A stretch of DNA of 64,000 bases from Bradyrhizobium sp. CCGB01. Lineage in GTDB: Bacteria; Pseudomonadota; Alphaproteobacteria; Rhizobiales; Xanthobacteraceae. Shown in pieces: positions 7,710-15,872 of the stretch; the stretch's first letter is position 1, and every line of letters starts with the position of its first letter. A program made the position numbers and the translations under genes. The notes under the pieces are model-generated. The model did not search any database and was not told the origin of the DNA. It saw nothing but the letters and a program-made list of their open reading frames with translations. The stretch lies in the NCBI RefSeq assembly GCF_024199795.1, contig NZ_JANADK010000001.1, positions 6,138,001 through 6,202,000 of the forward strand, written 5' to 3'.

Positions 7710-9080
7710 TTGAGCATCACCACCGAACAATTGCGCGCGCGCGCCGCGGGCTCGTTTTGGCTGCGGCTGGCGGCGGGGGCCCTGCCCCTCCTCCTGATCG
7801 CGCCGGCATTCTGGAACCGCTATCCGCTGTTGCAATGGGATACCGGCGGCTATCTGGCGCGCTGGTACGAAGGCTATCTGGTCCCGAGCCGCTCCACCGT
7901 GTTCGGCCTCTATCTGCATTACGGCGAGAATTTTGGTTTCTGGATCAACCTCGCGGTCCAGTCGCTGGCGACGCTATGGCTGTTGCAGCTCACCCTGCGC
8001 GTACTTGGCCTGATGCAGACCTTCCGCTTCGTTGCGATCAGCCTGCTGCTGATTGTGTCGACCGCGCTGCCCTGGCTCGCGAGCATGCTGCTCACCGACA
8101 TCTTTGCCGGGCTCTCGATCCTGTCGCTGTTCCTGCTGATCGTTGGTGCAAGCAGAATCTCGACGCTCGAAAAGATCTCGCTGTTCGTCTTCACGGCCTT
8201 TGCCGCCGCGACCCACAGCGCCACGCTCGGCGTGCTGCTCGGGCTCTGCATCGTCGGCTGGATGGCGCGGCCATTCCTGGGGCGTCGTCTCCCGGTTGCC
8301 GGCCTGGCGCAGGCGAGCCTGACCATCGTCGCGGGCGGCCTGATGCTGGTGTCGGCGAACCATGCGCTATCAGGGAAATGGGCCTGGACGCCCGGCGGCT
8401 ACGGCGTCGCGTTCGGCCGCATGATGCAGGACGGCATCGTTGCGCGCTTTCTCAACGACCACTGCCCCCGCGAGCACTACAAGCTCTGTCCCTATCGCAA
8501 CGAACTGCCAGCGACCGCCGACGAGTTCCTGTGGGGCAAGAGCATGTTCAACACGCTCGGCCGCTTCGAAGGCATGAACGACGAGATGGGCATCATCGTC
8601 GTGCATTCGCTCGCCGACTATCCGGCCTGGCAGGCCGGCGCGGCGCTGCGGGCGATGGGCCAGCAATTGCTGCATGTGGCCACCGGCGAAGGCGCCAGCG
8701 TCTGGATCGGACACACCTACGGCATCATCGAGCGCTACATCCCGGCGCAAGTCGCGCACATGCGCGCGGCGCGCCAGCAGAATTGGGAGCTCAATTTCAA
8801 CTACGTCAACTGGCTGCACGTCCCCGTCGCGCTGGCCTCGATGCTGGCGCTGGTCGTGCTGCTCGCGCAGGCGCTGGCGAACCGCAGGCTCGACGATCTG
8901 ACGCTGCTGGCGGCGACCGTCACGCTGGCGCTGCTCGGCAACGCCTTCATCTGCGGCGTGATCTCGGGCCCGCACGACCGCTACGGCGCGCGGATGGTGT
9001 GGGTCGCGACCTTCGTGGTGCTGATGGCGCTGTTCCGGTCGTTCGGCGACGACGCGGACGAAACCTCAGCCGCGGCGTGA
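7710..9080 (+). CDS. Polytopic membrane protein, glycosyltransferase-like, unknown
   Basis: About 456 residues with some 10 hydrophobic segments. Early in the protein, PLLQWDTGGYLARWYEGYLV has the look of the first extracytoplasmic loop of GT-C type lipid-linked sugar transferases, where an acidic residue is catalytic; this is an inference. The TTG at 7710 has GGAG 6 nt upstream; a further TTG at 7677 would add 11 residues. A soluble loop near ~245-330 holds cysteines (NDHCPREHYKLCPY). The 3' end overlaps the convergent hydrolase gene by 15 bp. Confidence 0.65.
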   Translation: MSITTEQLRARAAGSFWLRLAAGALPLLLIAPAFWNRYPLLQWDTGGYLARWYEGYLVPSRSTVFGLYLHYGENFGFWINLAVQSLATLWLLQLTLRVLGLMQTFRFVAISLLLIVSTALPWLASMLLTDIFAGLSILSLFLLIVGASRISTLEKISLFVFTAFAAATHSATLGVLLGLCIVGWMARPFLGRRLPVAGLAQASLTIVAGGLMLVSANHALSGKWAWTPGGYGVAFGRMMQDGIVARFLNDHCPREHYKLCPYRNELPATADEFLWGKSMFNTLGRFEGMNDEMGIIVVHSLADYPAWQAGAALRAMGQQLLHVATGEGASVWIGHTYGIIERYIPAQVAHMRAARQQNWELNFNYVNWLHVPVALASMLALVVLLAQALANRRLDDLTLLAATVTLALLGNAFICGVISGPHDRYGARMVWVATFVVLMALFRSFGDDADETSAAA

Positions 9081-9821
9081 CAGGAAGTCGAGCACGCCGG
9101 TCTTGTAGACCTTGTCGCCGACCGCGCGCATGTGGTCGCGGCCCGGGATGTCGAGCACTTCCGAGCCGGGAATGATCGCGCCGAGCGCGCTGGCGGATCC
9201 CGCAACGTCGTCGGTGCTGCCGACCGCGATCAGCACGGGCACGTCGATGCGCGCGGCCTCCTCCTTCGTCATGAGGTCGCGCGTGCCGCGCAGGCAGGCG
9301 GCGAGCGCACGGCGGTCGGAACGGGTTTGGTCTGCAAACGCACGAAACGTGCGGCCGACCGGATCGGTGACGTCATCGAGCGAGGGCGCCTCCAGCGCCT
9401 TCGCCACGTTCTCGCCGGGCCCGGTGCCCTCGATCAGGCCGCCAATGCCGATGCCCCCCAGGATCGCCGAGCGCAGGCGCTGCGGCTCGTTGAGGGAAAG
9501 CCAGGCCGTCATCCGCCCGCCCATCGAATAGCCCATGATGTCGGCCTGCGGGATCGCGAGGTGATCCATCAGCGCGAGCACGTCGCCGGCCATGGTCGGG
9601 ATCGAGTACTGCGCGGGCTCGTAGAGTTTTGCGCTTTCGCCATGGCCGCGATTGTCGAGCGCGATGGCCCGGCGGCCGTTCTTGCGCAGTTCCGAGACCC
9701 AGGTCGGATAGACCCAGTTCACGTTCTTGCTCGAGGCAAAGCCGTGCACCAGGATGATCGGATCGCCCTCGCCTTCGTCGAGATAGGCAATTTCAACGGC
9801 GCCGTTGTGAAAGCTCGGCAT
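9066..9821 (-). CDS. Alpha/beta-hydrolase
   Basis: 251 residues with the full alpha/beta-hydrolase pattern: oxyanion motif LVHGFASSK (~24-32), nucleophile S99 in GYSMGG, an acidic residue in AVGSTDDVAG and a histidine in GRDHMRAVG. Cytoplasmic, no signal peptide. Family members act on esters, lactones or C-C bonds; the substrate cannot be inferred. Its 3' end overlaps by 15 bp the end of the convergent membrane protein gene, so the two mRNAs would be antisense there. Confidence 0.85.
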   Translation of the reverse strand: MPSFHNGAVEIAYLDEGEGDPIILVHGFASSKNVNWVYPTWVSELRKNGRRAIALDNRGHGESAKLYEPAQYSIPTMAGDVLALMDHLAIPQADIMGYSMGGRMTAWLSLNEPQRLRSAILGGIGIGGLIEGTGPGENVAKALEAPSLDDVTDPVGRTFRAFADQTRSDRRALAACLRGTRDLMTKEEAARIDVPVLIAVGSTDDVAGSASALGAIIPGSEVLDIPGRDHMRAVGDKVYKTGVLDFLSRRG

Positions 9822-9857
9822 CAGCAGTTCCGCAGTCTTGAGGGGGGAAGGTTGATC

Positions 9858-11006
9858 TTAAGCCGAGACGGCTTCGTTCGCCAGAGCGGCCTCGGCAGCG
9901 GCCTGGGCAGCGACCTGGGCACGGCGGAGCCGCCGCGCCCGTTTGCGATCGCACCAGGCCTGGGTCAGGCGCTCCGTCGTCGCCTTGATGGATGACAACA
10001 GGCCGAACAGCGTCAGCGCCGCGCCGAACAGCCAGAGCGCCAGATCGAACATGCCGCCAACGAGCAGCAGCGCGCCGCGGCCGAGCAGCTTCATGATCGC
10101 GCGGGTCTTGCTCCCTTGCGCTTCAGCGAGCCGCGCCGCGCGCGCGACGTCCTTCGGGCCTTCGGCGATGCGCAAGCTATCCATGGCGCCGCGCGCGCCG
10201 GTCTTTTCGGCAACGCGGGTGACGTCCTTGCCGAGGCGAACCAGCGCACCGGCCTTCTCGGCACGGAACGCAGCCTTGATCGCGCTGACGGTCTCGCCGG
10301 GGCGGAACACCGAACCCTTGGCGACCGCGTTCTGGAGCATCGGCCCATCGACCACCTCACGCGCCGACCGGCCGGCCCATGCGGCAAGCCCCTCGCCGAG
10401 CCGTCCAACCTTGCGGGCATCCTTCACCAGCGTCAGCCCGGCACGAACGGGCGCGGCACCGCCAACGGAGACGTAGGTCACGGCCGTCACCGCAAGGCCT
10501 GCGGTCGCAAGTCCCAACACCAGGCGATCGGTGTCCTCGCCCATGGCGAGATGCTTGCCCTCGCGCACGACGTCCCTGATGTCGCCGATCACGAAGAGAT
10601 CGCCGGCCACCGTCCCGGACAGGCTCGCGACATCGTCGGCGTTGCCGGTGACGAGGCCGGTGGCGAACCGTTTGGCGAAATGCCCGGTGGAATTTTCTTC
10701 CTTGACCGCATCGCTCACGCGGTTGAGGAGGTCGTCGGGCAGCGCGATGTTGCGCTCACGCGCCAGCGCGACAAAGCTGTCGGCGAGATCGACATCGCCC
10801 GTGGCGAGCGCGGCCTCGATATTGTCCTGAACCAGGTGGTCGTTCTGCCGCAGCAACGCATCGAGCTTGAGCTCGGAGAGCGCCGCCGGATCGTCCTGGG
10901 CCGAGAGGATCGCGCCGGCCTCGCGGGCATGCGGCGCTACCTGCGCGAGCATGAAGCTGCAGGCCGCGATACCGGTCAACGCCGTGCTGATTCGCAGCCA
11001 CTTCAT
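9858..11006 (-). CDS. Hypothetical membrane-associated protein
   Basis: 382 residues. The N-terminus MKWLRISTALTGIAACSFMLAQV is a signal or anchor sequence. Residues ~90-160 (FVALARERNIALPDDLLNRV ...) look helical and extracytoplasmic, followed by a Gly/Ala-rich hydrophobic segment (LVLGLATAGLAVTAVTYVSVGG), an Ala/Arg-rich helix-forming stretch and a C-terminal pair of hydrophobic segments (LLGRGALLLVGGMFDLALWLFG and ALTLFGLLSSI) with a basic Ala-rich tail. The ATG at 11006 is preferred over a longer reading that would cross the promoter region. No recognised family. Confidence 0.7.
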   Translation of the reverse strand: MKWLRISTALTGIAACSFMLAQVAPHAREAGAILSAQDDPAALSELKLDALLRQNDHLVQDNIEAALATGDVDLADSFVALARERNIALPDDLLNRVSDAVKEENSTGHFAKRFATGLVTGNADDVASLSGTVAGDLFVIGDIRDVVREGKHLAMGEDTDRLVLGLATAGLAVTAVTYVSVGGAAPVRAGLTLVKDARKVGRLGEGLAAWAGRSAREVVDGPMLQNAVAKGSVFRPGETVSAIKAAFRAEKAGALVRLGKDVTRVAEKTGARGAMDSLRIAEGPKDVARAARLAEAQGSKTRAIMKLLGRGALLLVGGMFDLALWLFGAALTLFGLLSSIKATTERLTQAWCDRKRARRLRRAQVAAQAAAEAALANEAVSA

Positions 11007-11325
11007 GCCAAGAGCCTGGACGGTCCAAAGATCTGTCTCGAGATCATCTGCGCCTGATGGTTCGCATTTCGTCGCAATTCCGCGCGTCCACAGACATAGT
11101 ATGCCAAAATTGCGACACAACGTCCCCGACGAAAGAAGGGCTTCTCTCTGGCCGCAAGATTGTGTCGAATTTGCATGAGCAAATGAGCATGGGGCAATTG
11201 CGAACCTTTCGGTTCCGCTGGACTAGCAATCATCAGCACCCACCAGTATGGTCCGCGGCGCCTCAAATATGCCGCGTCAGTTCTTGATTGTGTCTGCCGC
11301 CATTGCCACTCCAGGATGAACTACG
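11007..11325. other. Divergent intergenic region with an imperfect inverted repeat
   Basis: This 319-bp gap separates the minus-strand 382-aa gene from the plus-strand zinc-finger gene, so it should hold both promoters. CGACACAA at 11113-11120 is matched by TTGTGTCG at 11160-11167; flanking AATT bases extend the match imperfectly. The arms are 39 nt apart, which suits two operator half-sites or a long hairpin. No ORF of family-like character is present. Confidence 0.4.
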
Positions 11326-11571
11326 ATGTCCGACCATGTCGTCCCGCACTTCCATAACGATGCCGGTGTCCCCGTCATCGAGATCGGCTCGCAAGAGTTC
11401 ATGTGCGTCGGCGCCAATCCTCCGTTCGATCATCCGCACGTGTTCCTGGACCTCGGCAACGACAACGAGATCATCTGCCCCTATTGCTCGACGCTGTACC
11501 GTTTCGCCGCAGACCTGAAGCCGGGCGAAGCCCGTCCGCCGGAATGCGTGCTGAAGGACAAGGTGGCCTGA
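11326..11571 (+). CDS. CHCC zinc-finger domain protein
   Basis: 81 residues matching the zf-CHCC type (NDUFS6-like): C27 in EFMCVGANPP, H36 and/or H38 in FDHPHVFLDL, and C51 and C54 in ICPYCSTLYRF provide a four-ligand zinc site. Alphaproteobacterial members correspond to the small zinc accessory subunit of respiratory complex I and are often encoded beside a UbiH-like FAD monooxygenase, as here (20 nt to the next start). A role in complex I assembly is known for the mitochondrial homologue and is inferred here. Confidence 0.85.
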   Translation: MSDHVVPHFHNDAGVPVIEIGSQEFMCVGANPPFDHPHVFLDLGNDNEIICPYCSTLYRFAADLKPGEARPPECVLKDKVA

Positions 11572-11590
11572 CCGTTCCCATCGGTCAGGG

Positions 11591-12793
11591 GTGGCGCTCT
11601 CCCGAACGATTGTCATCGCCGGTGCCGGCATCGGTGGACTGACGGCTGCGCTTGCGCTCGCCGCCCGCGGCTTCCGCATCGTCGTGCTGGAGAAGGCCGA
11701 GCGGCTCGAGGAAGTCGGCGCCGGCCTGCAACTCTCCCCCAATGCCAGCCGCGTGCTGGTCGAGCTCGGCCTCACCGATCGGCTCAAGCTGCGCGCCGTC
11801 ACGCCTGAGGCGCTCTGCGTCATGAGCGCGCGGGCCGGCGGCGAACTGCTGCGCATGCCGCTCGGCGACGCCGCGTCCGCGCGGGCCGGCGCCCCCTATT
11901 GGGTGGTGCACCGCGCGGACCTGCAATCCGCGCTGGCCGGTGCGGTCTCCGACCATCCCGATATCGACCTGAAGCTGGGGGCGACCTTCGAGGACGTTGC
12001 GCCCCACGCCAAGGGCCTGACGGTGGTCCATCGCAGCGGCACGATCCGCCGCAGCGATCTCGCCAGCGCGCTGATCGGCGCCGACGGCATCTGGTCGACG
12101 GTCCGCCAGCATCTGTTTCCCGAGGTGCAGCCGCGCTTCTCCGGCCTGATCGCCTGGCGCGGCACGCTCGATGCCACGCAACTGCCGAAGGAGTTTACCG
12201 CGCGGCGGGTGCAGCTCTGGATGGGTCCGAACGCCCATCTCGTGGCTTATCCGATCGCCGGCGGGCGCCAGATCAACGTTGTCGCGGTCCTGCCCGGGAC
12301 CTGGAACAGGCCCGGCTGGAGCACGCCGGGCGACCCCTTCGAGGTGATGGATGCCTTCGCGGCGCCGCGCTGGCCACCGCCGGCCAGGATGATGCTCACC
12401 GCGGTCGACAATTGGCGCAAATGGGCGCTGTTCGGCGTGCCTGACGGCTGCCCCTGGAGCCAGGGACCGGTCGGCCTGCTCGGTGACGCCGTGCACGCGA
12501 TGCTGCCGTTCGCGGCCCAGGGGGCCGGCATGGCGATCGAGGATGCCGCCGTGCTCGCGCAGCATCTGAGCCCTGAGGCCGCCGAGAGCGCGGCCGGCGT
12601 CACCGCGGCGCTGAAGCAATATGGCCGCGCGCGGCAGGCGCGGGTGCGGCGGGTGCAGCGGACGGCGCGGCAGCAGGGCCGCATCTATCATCTCAATGGG
12701 CCGCTCGCGCTCGCGCGGGATGTTGCGATCCGCGCGCTCGGCCCGGAGCGCATGCTGGCGCGGCAGGACTGGATCTACGGCTGGCGCGTTTGA
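11591..12793 (+). CDS. FAD-dependent monooxygenase (UbiH/salicylate hydroxylase-like)
   Basis: 400 residues, GTG start. GAGIGGLTAALALAARG near the N-terminus binds the ADP of FAD; the second FAD motif GDAVHAMLPFAAQGAGMAIE is at ~299-318. Between them, ALIGADGIWSTVR is the DG motif of class A flavoprotein hydroxylases. Such enzymes hydroxylate aromatic rings using NAD(P)H and O2. It is probably co-transcribed with the CHCC zinc-finger gene 20 nt upstream. The closest reading is a salicylate- or 6-hydroxynicotinate-type hydroxylase, but ubiquinone-ring hydroxylation cannot be excluded. Confidence 0.85.
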   Translation: MALSRTIVIAGAGIGGLTAALALAARGFRIVVLEKAERLEEVGAGLQLSPNASRVLVELGLTDRLKLRAVTPEALCVMSARAGGELLRMPLGDAASARAGAPYWVVHRADLQSALAGAVSDHPDIDLKLGATFEDVAPHAKGLTVVHRSGTIRRSDLASALIGADGIWSTVRQHLFPEVQPRFSGLIAWRGTLDATQLPKEFTARRVQLWMGPNAHLVAYPIAGGRQINVVAVLPGTWNRPGWSTPGDPFEVMDAFAAPRWPPPARMMLTAVDNWRKWALFGVPDGCPWSQGPVGLLGDAVHAMLPFAAQGAGMAIEDAAVLAQHLSPEAAESAAGVTAALKQYGRARQARVRRVQRTARQQGRIYHLNGPLALARDVAIRALGPERMLARQDWIYGWRV

Positions 12794-12814
12794 GACGGAC
12801 GCAGCCGCGTCGAC

Positions 12815-13240
12815 TTACCGATTGGTGCCGCCTGATTTTGGGGCGGGCTTGATGTCCGGCCGCTGCGGCGCAGAGGCCGGCGTCGGCGCACCCGGCGGCG
12901 TCTCCCGGCACCTGTTGCGGCGCCAGGCGTCTTCGGCGAGCTGCGCCCGGCCGCGTACCGCGACGTAATCGTTGCGATAAGCGAGCTCGGACACGACGGC
13001 ACCGCCGGCTCCGGTCTCCGCCTTGTCCATCAGCTTCTGCAAATCGGCGGTCCGGGCGGCGAGCGACTTGCGCTCGGTCTCCAGCTGCTTGCAGTCGTAC
13101 AATTCATAGGCGCCGGGATCGGCAAAGGCCGGAGCGATCGTCTCGCTCATGCCGGCGCAGCCGGACAGCACAGCGCCCGCCGCGAGCAGAGCCAGAAGCG
13201 CGGCCGAGCCGCGCGGGCGGTAGGAAAACGAAACAGCCAT
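12815..13240 (-). CDS. Small lipoprotein, unknown function
   Basis: 141 residues with an N-terminal signal ending in the lipobox LSGCAGM, so the mature protein should be lipidated at that Cys. The mature part contains two further cysteines (YDCKQLETER and RRNRCRETPP), a helical stretch resembling a coiled coil (KSLAARTADLQKLMDKAE) and a Pro-rich tail. This arrangement is common in a twin-cysteine rhizobial lipoprotein family of unknown role. It is convergent with the monooxygenase, 21 nt away. Confidence 0.75.
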   Translation of the reverse strand: MAVSFSYRPRGSAALLALLAAGAVLSGCAGMSETIAPAFADPGAYELYDCKQLETERKSLAARTADLQKLMDKAETGAGGAVVSELAYRNDYVAVRGRAQLAEDAWRRNRCRETPPGAPTPASAPQRPDIKPAPKSGGTNR

Positions 13241-13413
13241 GCCGGATGAATAGTCCCCGTGGATTGAGAATGCCTAAAGCAACAACAGATGTCCGGATTG
13301 AGGCTTTGCCTTGCGCGGCCGGCTCGCTTAAGGAAGAACCGCCCACCCGGCCTGCAAAGCACCAATTCCAGACCGCCGGGATGGGACTTAAGTGTTTGAT
13401 CTCGTTGGATCAA

Positions 13414-13502
13414 GCGGGCATGGCGGAATTGGTAGACGCAAGGGACTTAAAATCCCTCGGCGCGCAAGCGCTGTGCCGGTTCGACCCCGGCTGCCCGCAC
13501 CA
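13414..13502 (+). tRNA. tRNA-Leu (anticodon UAA)
   Basis: A full class II tRNA: acceptor GCGGGCA at 13414-13420 pairs with TGCCCGC at 13492-13498; D-arm; anticodon stem AGGGA/TCCCT with loop CTTAAAA, anticodon TAA at 13448-13450; long variable arm (CGGCGCGCAAGCGCTG); T-arm GCCGG TTCGACC CCGGC. CCA is encoded at 13500-13502. Confidence 0.97.
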
Positions 13503-13532
13503 TCGGAGCTGACGGTGGAGCAGCAAGTTTTT

Positions 13533-14146
13533 TCATGATTGGTCCCAACTGTATTCAGCGGTGCAGGCGATCGGCTGGCGACGACGGATACGGTAGACCG
13601 ACGCAGGCGGGACATTGAGCGCGGTCGGCCGACCAGGCTCGCCTTCAGTCCAAGGCGGTCGAGAATCGGCCGAGGGATCGGGCAGCTCATGCCATAGGTG
13701 AATTGGTAGAAGGTGCCGCCTTCCCGCATGTGGCGGAAGGCTCCCGCCAGGATCGCCATCACCTTGCGCGGCGTCATCGAGAGCAACGGAAGGCCGCTCA
13801 CAACAGCGCCGGCCGGCGCGACAAACGGTGCATACTGGCTCAGCTGGGAAGCATCCATCCAAAGCACCCGCGCGTTCGGAAAACGCTGCTGCAGCAGCCG
13901 CATGAAATCAGAGCCATATTCGATCAGCAGCAGATCCGACTCTGCGATGCCCTGACGGAGAAGCGCCTTGGTAAAGACGCCGGTGCCCGGTCCCAGCTCG
14001 ATCACGGGTCCGTCGCCGGGCTTGATCTCACCGGTCATGAGGCGAGCCAGGCTTTGGCCGGAGGGCGCGATGGCGGAGACTCGCCTCGGATTGGCAATCC
14101 ACGCGCGAAAAAAGCCAACGAAATCGTTGCATGTCGTAGCGGTCAT
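13533..14146 (-). pseudogene. SAM-dependent methyltransferase, PmtA-like, frameshifted near its end
   Basis: Starts at ATG 14146 behind GGAGG. Motif I VIELGPGTGVFTKALL, an acidic residue (LLLIEYGSDFM) and the tail IPRPILDRLGLKASLVG are typical of PmtA/PmtX-type phospholipid N-methyltransferases of rhizobia. At ~13627-13633 the frame shifts: family-like TALNVPPASVYRI continues only in the next frame and stops at 13533, giving ~204 residues if one base (probably a C) is restored. Uncorrected, the frame runs on to 13388, antisense across tRNA-Leu. It may be a real mutation or a sequencing error. It is the last gene of the TetR-SDR unit, 23 nt after the SDR. Confidence 0.75.
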
Positions 14147-14168
14147 ATCAGGCCTCCGATTGTCGATG

Positions 14169-15077
14169 TCAGAACTCGAAGCGAATTCCCGACATGCGTT
14201 CGAGCTCCTCAACGAGAATGCGACCGGCCTCCGCATCGTCCGCAAGGGAGGCGGTCTTATCTTCGGCGGGATGCCCACGCAGTCGCATGAAGCCGCCGGG
14301 ACCATAATAGCCACCCGGCTTCACATCCTTCGAGGTTGCGGCCATGAGCGTCGGCTCCGCCCCCATGGCAGCATTCTGAATCAGCGGATAGATGGCAAAC
14401 GCCGCCAGCAGCATCAGCGCGCTGGTGTCGCCGAACAGGTTCGTTTTTGATGCACCCGGGTGGCAGATAACCGACAGCAACCGGTCCCCGGCGCGCCGTT
14501 GCAACTCCCTCGCGACCAGCACGTTTGCCAGTTTCGTTTTCGCGTAGGCTTTAATGGGCTTGTAGCCCTGCCTGGAGTCGAGGTCTGCAATGGGGACCGG
14601 ACCACCCATCGCGTGGGTACCGGATGCCACCGTAACGAGACGTGGTGCAGCAGATCGAAGCAGTGCAGGAAGCAGTAAAGCCGTCAGCCGGTATGGGCCC
14701 AGGACATTCGTCGCAAACTGCATCTCGTGACCGTCTACGCTTTCCCGGCGATCAGGCAGCGCCATGACACCTGCATTGTTGACCAGCACGTCGATCGGCC
14801 CGGATAGCACCAGTTGGCTTTCTGCAAAGGCCTTCACCGACGCCGGATCCGAGAGGTCAAGTTTACCGGTCTTCAGCTTGGCGTTTGGCGCGATGGCGAG
14901 GATGCGGCGAGCCGCTTCAGCGGCCTTGGCTTCGTTGCGAGAAGCGATTGTCACTTCTGCTTCCGCGCGCGCCAGCTCCAACGCCGCATGCCAGCCGATG
15001 CCGCTGTTGGCACCGGTCACGATGATGCGCTTTCCCGCTTGCGAAGGAATATCCTTCACCGTCCACGCTTTACTCAT
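14169..15077 (-). CDS. SDR-family NAD(P)-dependent oxidoreductase
   Basis: 302 residues. Rossmann motif TGANSGIGWHAALELA near the N-terminus, NNAGVMALP in the middle and the catalytic YAKTK with an upstream Ser form the short-chain dehydrogenase site. The sequence is closest to the retinol/WW-domain oxidoreductase-like SDRs with a longer C-terminal region. It starts 5 nt after the TetR stop, so it is co-transcribed with its likely regulator. Substrate unknown; a hydrophobic alcohol or ketone is a reasonable guess. Confidence 0.85.
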   Translation of the reverse strand: MSKAWTVKDIPSQAGKRIIVTGANSGIGWHAALELARAEAEVTIASRNEAKAAEAARRILAIAPNAKLKTGKLDLSDPASVKAFAESQLVLSGPIDVLVNNAGVMALPDRRESVDGHEMQFATNVLGPYRLTALLLPALLRSAAPRLVTVASGTHAMGGPVPIADLDSRQGYKPIKAYAKTKLANVLVARELQRRAGDRLLSVICHPGASKTNLFGDTSALMLLAAFAIYPLIQNAAMGAEPTLMAATSKDVKPGGYYGPGGFMRLRGHPAEDKTASLADDAEAGRILVEELERMSGIRFEF

Positions 15078-15082
15078 ACTCG

Positions 15083-15643
15083 CTACTTTCGTTTGTTGGC
15101 AGACGGTGCGAACCGCGTTGCGAGAAGCTGAACGCGCTGCTCCAGCACCGCTGGGGTGGGCTCATCGCTGAGCAGTCCATCGAGCGCGAGCAGGAAAACC
15201 TCAGCGGCGGATTCGTCACCGTCAAGAATTGCCGCAACGCATTCCGCCGCCACACCGCGATGTAGTGCTTCGATTTCGGGATCTATGCGTTCGCAGACGT
15301 CAAAGAACTCACCTGCCATCGGCGCACCGACCATGTCGGCCCAGGGCTGGATCACCATGAGCCTGCACACATCGACGAGAAGCTCGCGCGGCGGTTTGGT
15401 GCCCGCCGCCGCCTGCTTCGCCGCCGGATGTCGAGAGATGAGCCAATCAGCAAATACAGCAGTGAAGATGTCCTCCTTATCCTTGAACGTCCGATAGAGG
15501 AGCGTGCGCGAAATCGCCGCGCGCTTCGCGATGTCGTCGAGCGAAGTCTTGGAGAAGCCGAAGTTGAGGAAGCACCAGCGCGCGGCCACCAGGATCTTGT
15601 GGCGACGCGCTTCTGCTTCGTTCGGGGTGAGTTTGCTGGTCAT
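15083..15643 (-). CDS. TetR/AcrR-family transcriptional regulator
   Basis: 186 residues; the N-terminal helix-turn-helix reads ILVAARWCFLNFGFSKTSL then DDIAKRAAISRTLLYRTFKD, the standard TetR DNA-binding domain, and the C-terminal part is the ligand-binding region. The ATG at 15643 (MTSKLTPNEAEARR) is chosen over a 17-residue extension that would overlap the operator. A perfect 8-bp-arm palindrome lies 26 nt upstream, so it probably represses its own operon (TetR-SDR-methyltransferase). Confidence 0.9.
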   Translation of the reverse strand: MTSKLTPNEAEARRHKILVAARWCFLNFGFSKTSLDDIAKRAAISRTLLYRTFKDKEDIFTAVFADWLISRHPAAKQAAAGTKPPRELLVDVCRLMVIQPWADMVGAPMAGEFFDVCERIDPEIEALHRGVAAECVAAILDGDESAAEVFLLALDGLLSDEPTPAVLEQRVQLLATRFAPSANKRK

Positions 15644-15668
15644 GGGCTGCGTGCTATCCGAACATACT

Positions 15669-15694
15669 TTGACAAAAAATGATTTATTTGTCAA
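15669..15694. promoter_or_regulatory. Probable TetR operator
   Basis: TTGACAAA at 15669-15676 and TTTGTCAA at 15687-15694 are perfect inverted arms separated by a 10-bp AT-rich spacer. It lies just upstream of the tetR start (ATG at 15643) in the region expected to hold the leftward promoter; TTGACA within the arm also resembles a -35 box. Confidence 0.7.
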
Positions 15695-15872
15695 CTTGTA
15701 TCGGAGAAGATCGTTGGCCGGTCCATGCCAGCGCCGCTCAACGCAATCATTCGTTCACCAACCCGCCCCTGCCCGCCCGGAACCGGCGTGGCGCAGCCGG
15801 CCTTTACCCGGCTTTAGGCCGTCTTCCCCTAAAGCGAACGATGTCTGCCGCCGATCGACGCAGACCAAGAAC

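Noticed and set aside
13388..13532. C-terminal 48-residue extension of the methyltransferase reading frame
   Set aside because: It runs antisense across tRNA-Leu and has no family character; the expected C-terminus is in the adjacent frame, so the extension follows from a frameshift.
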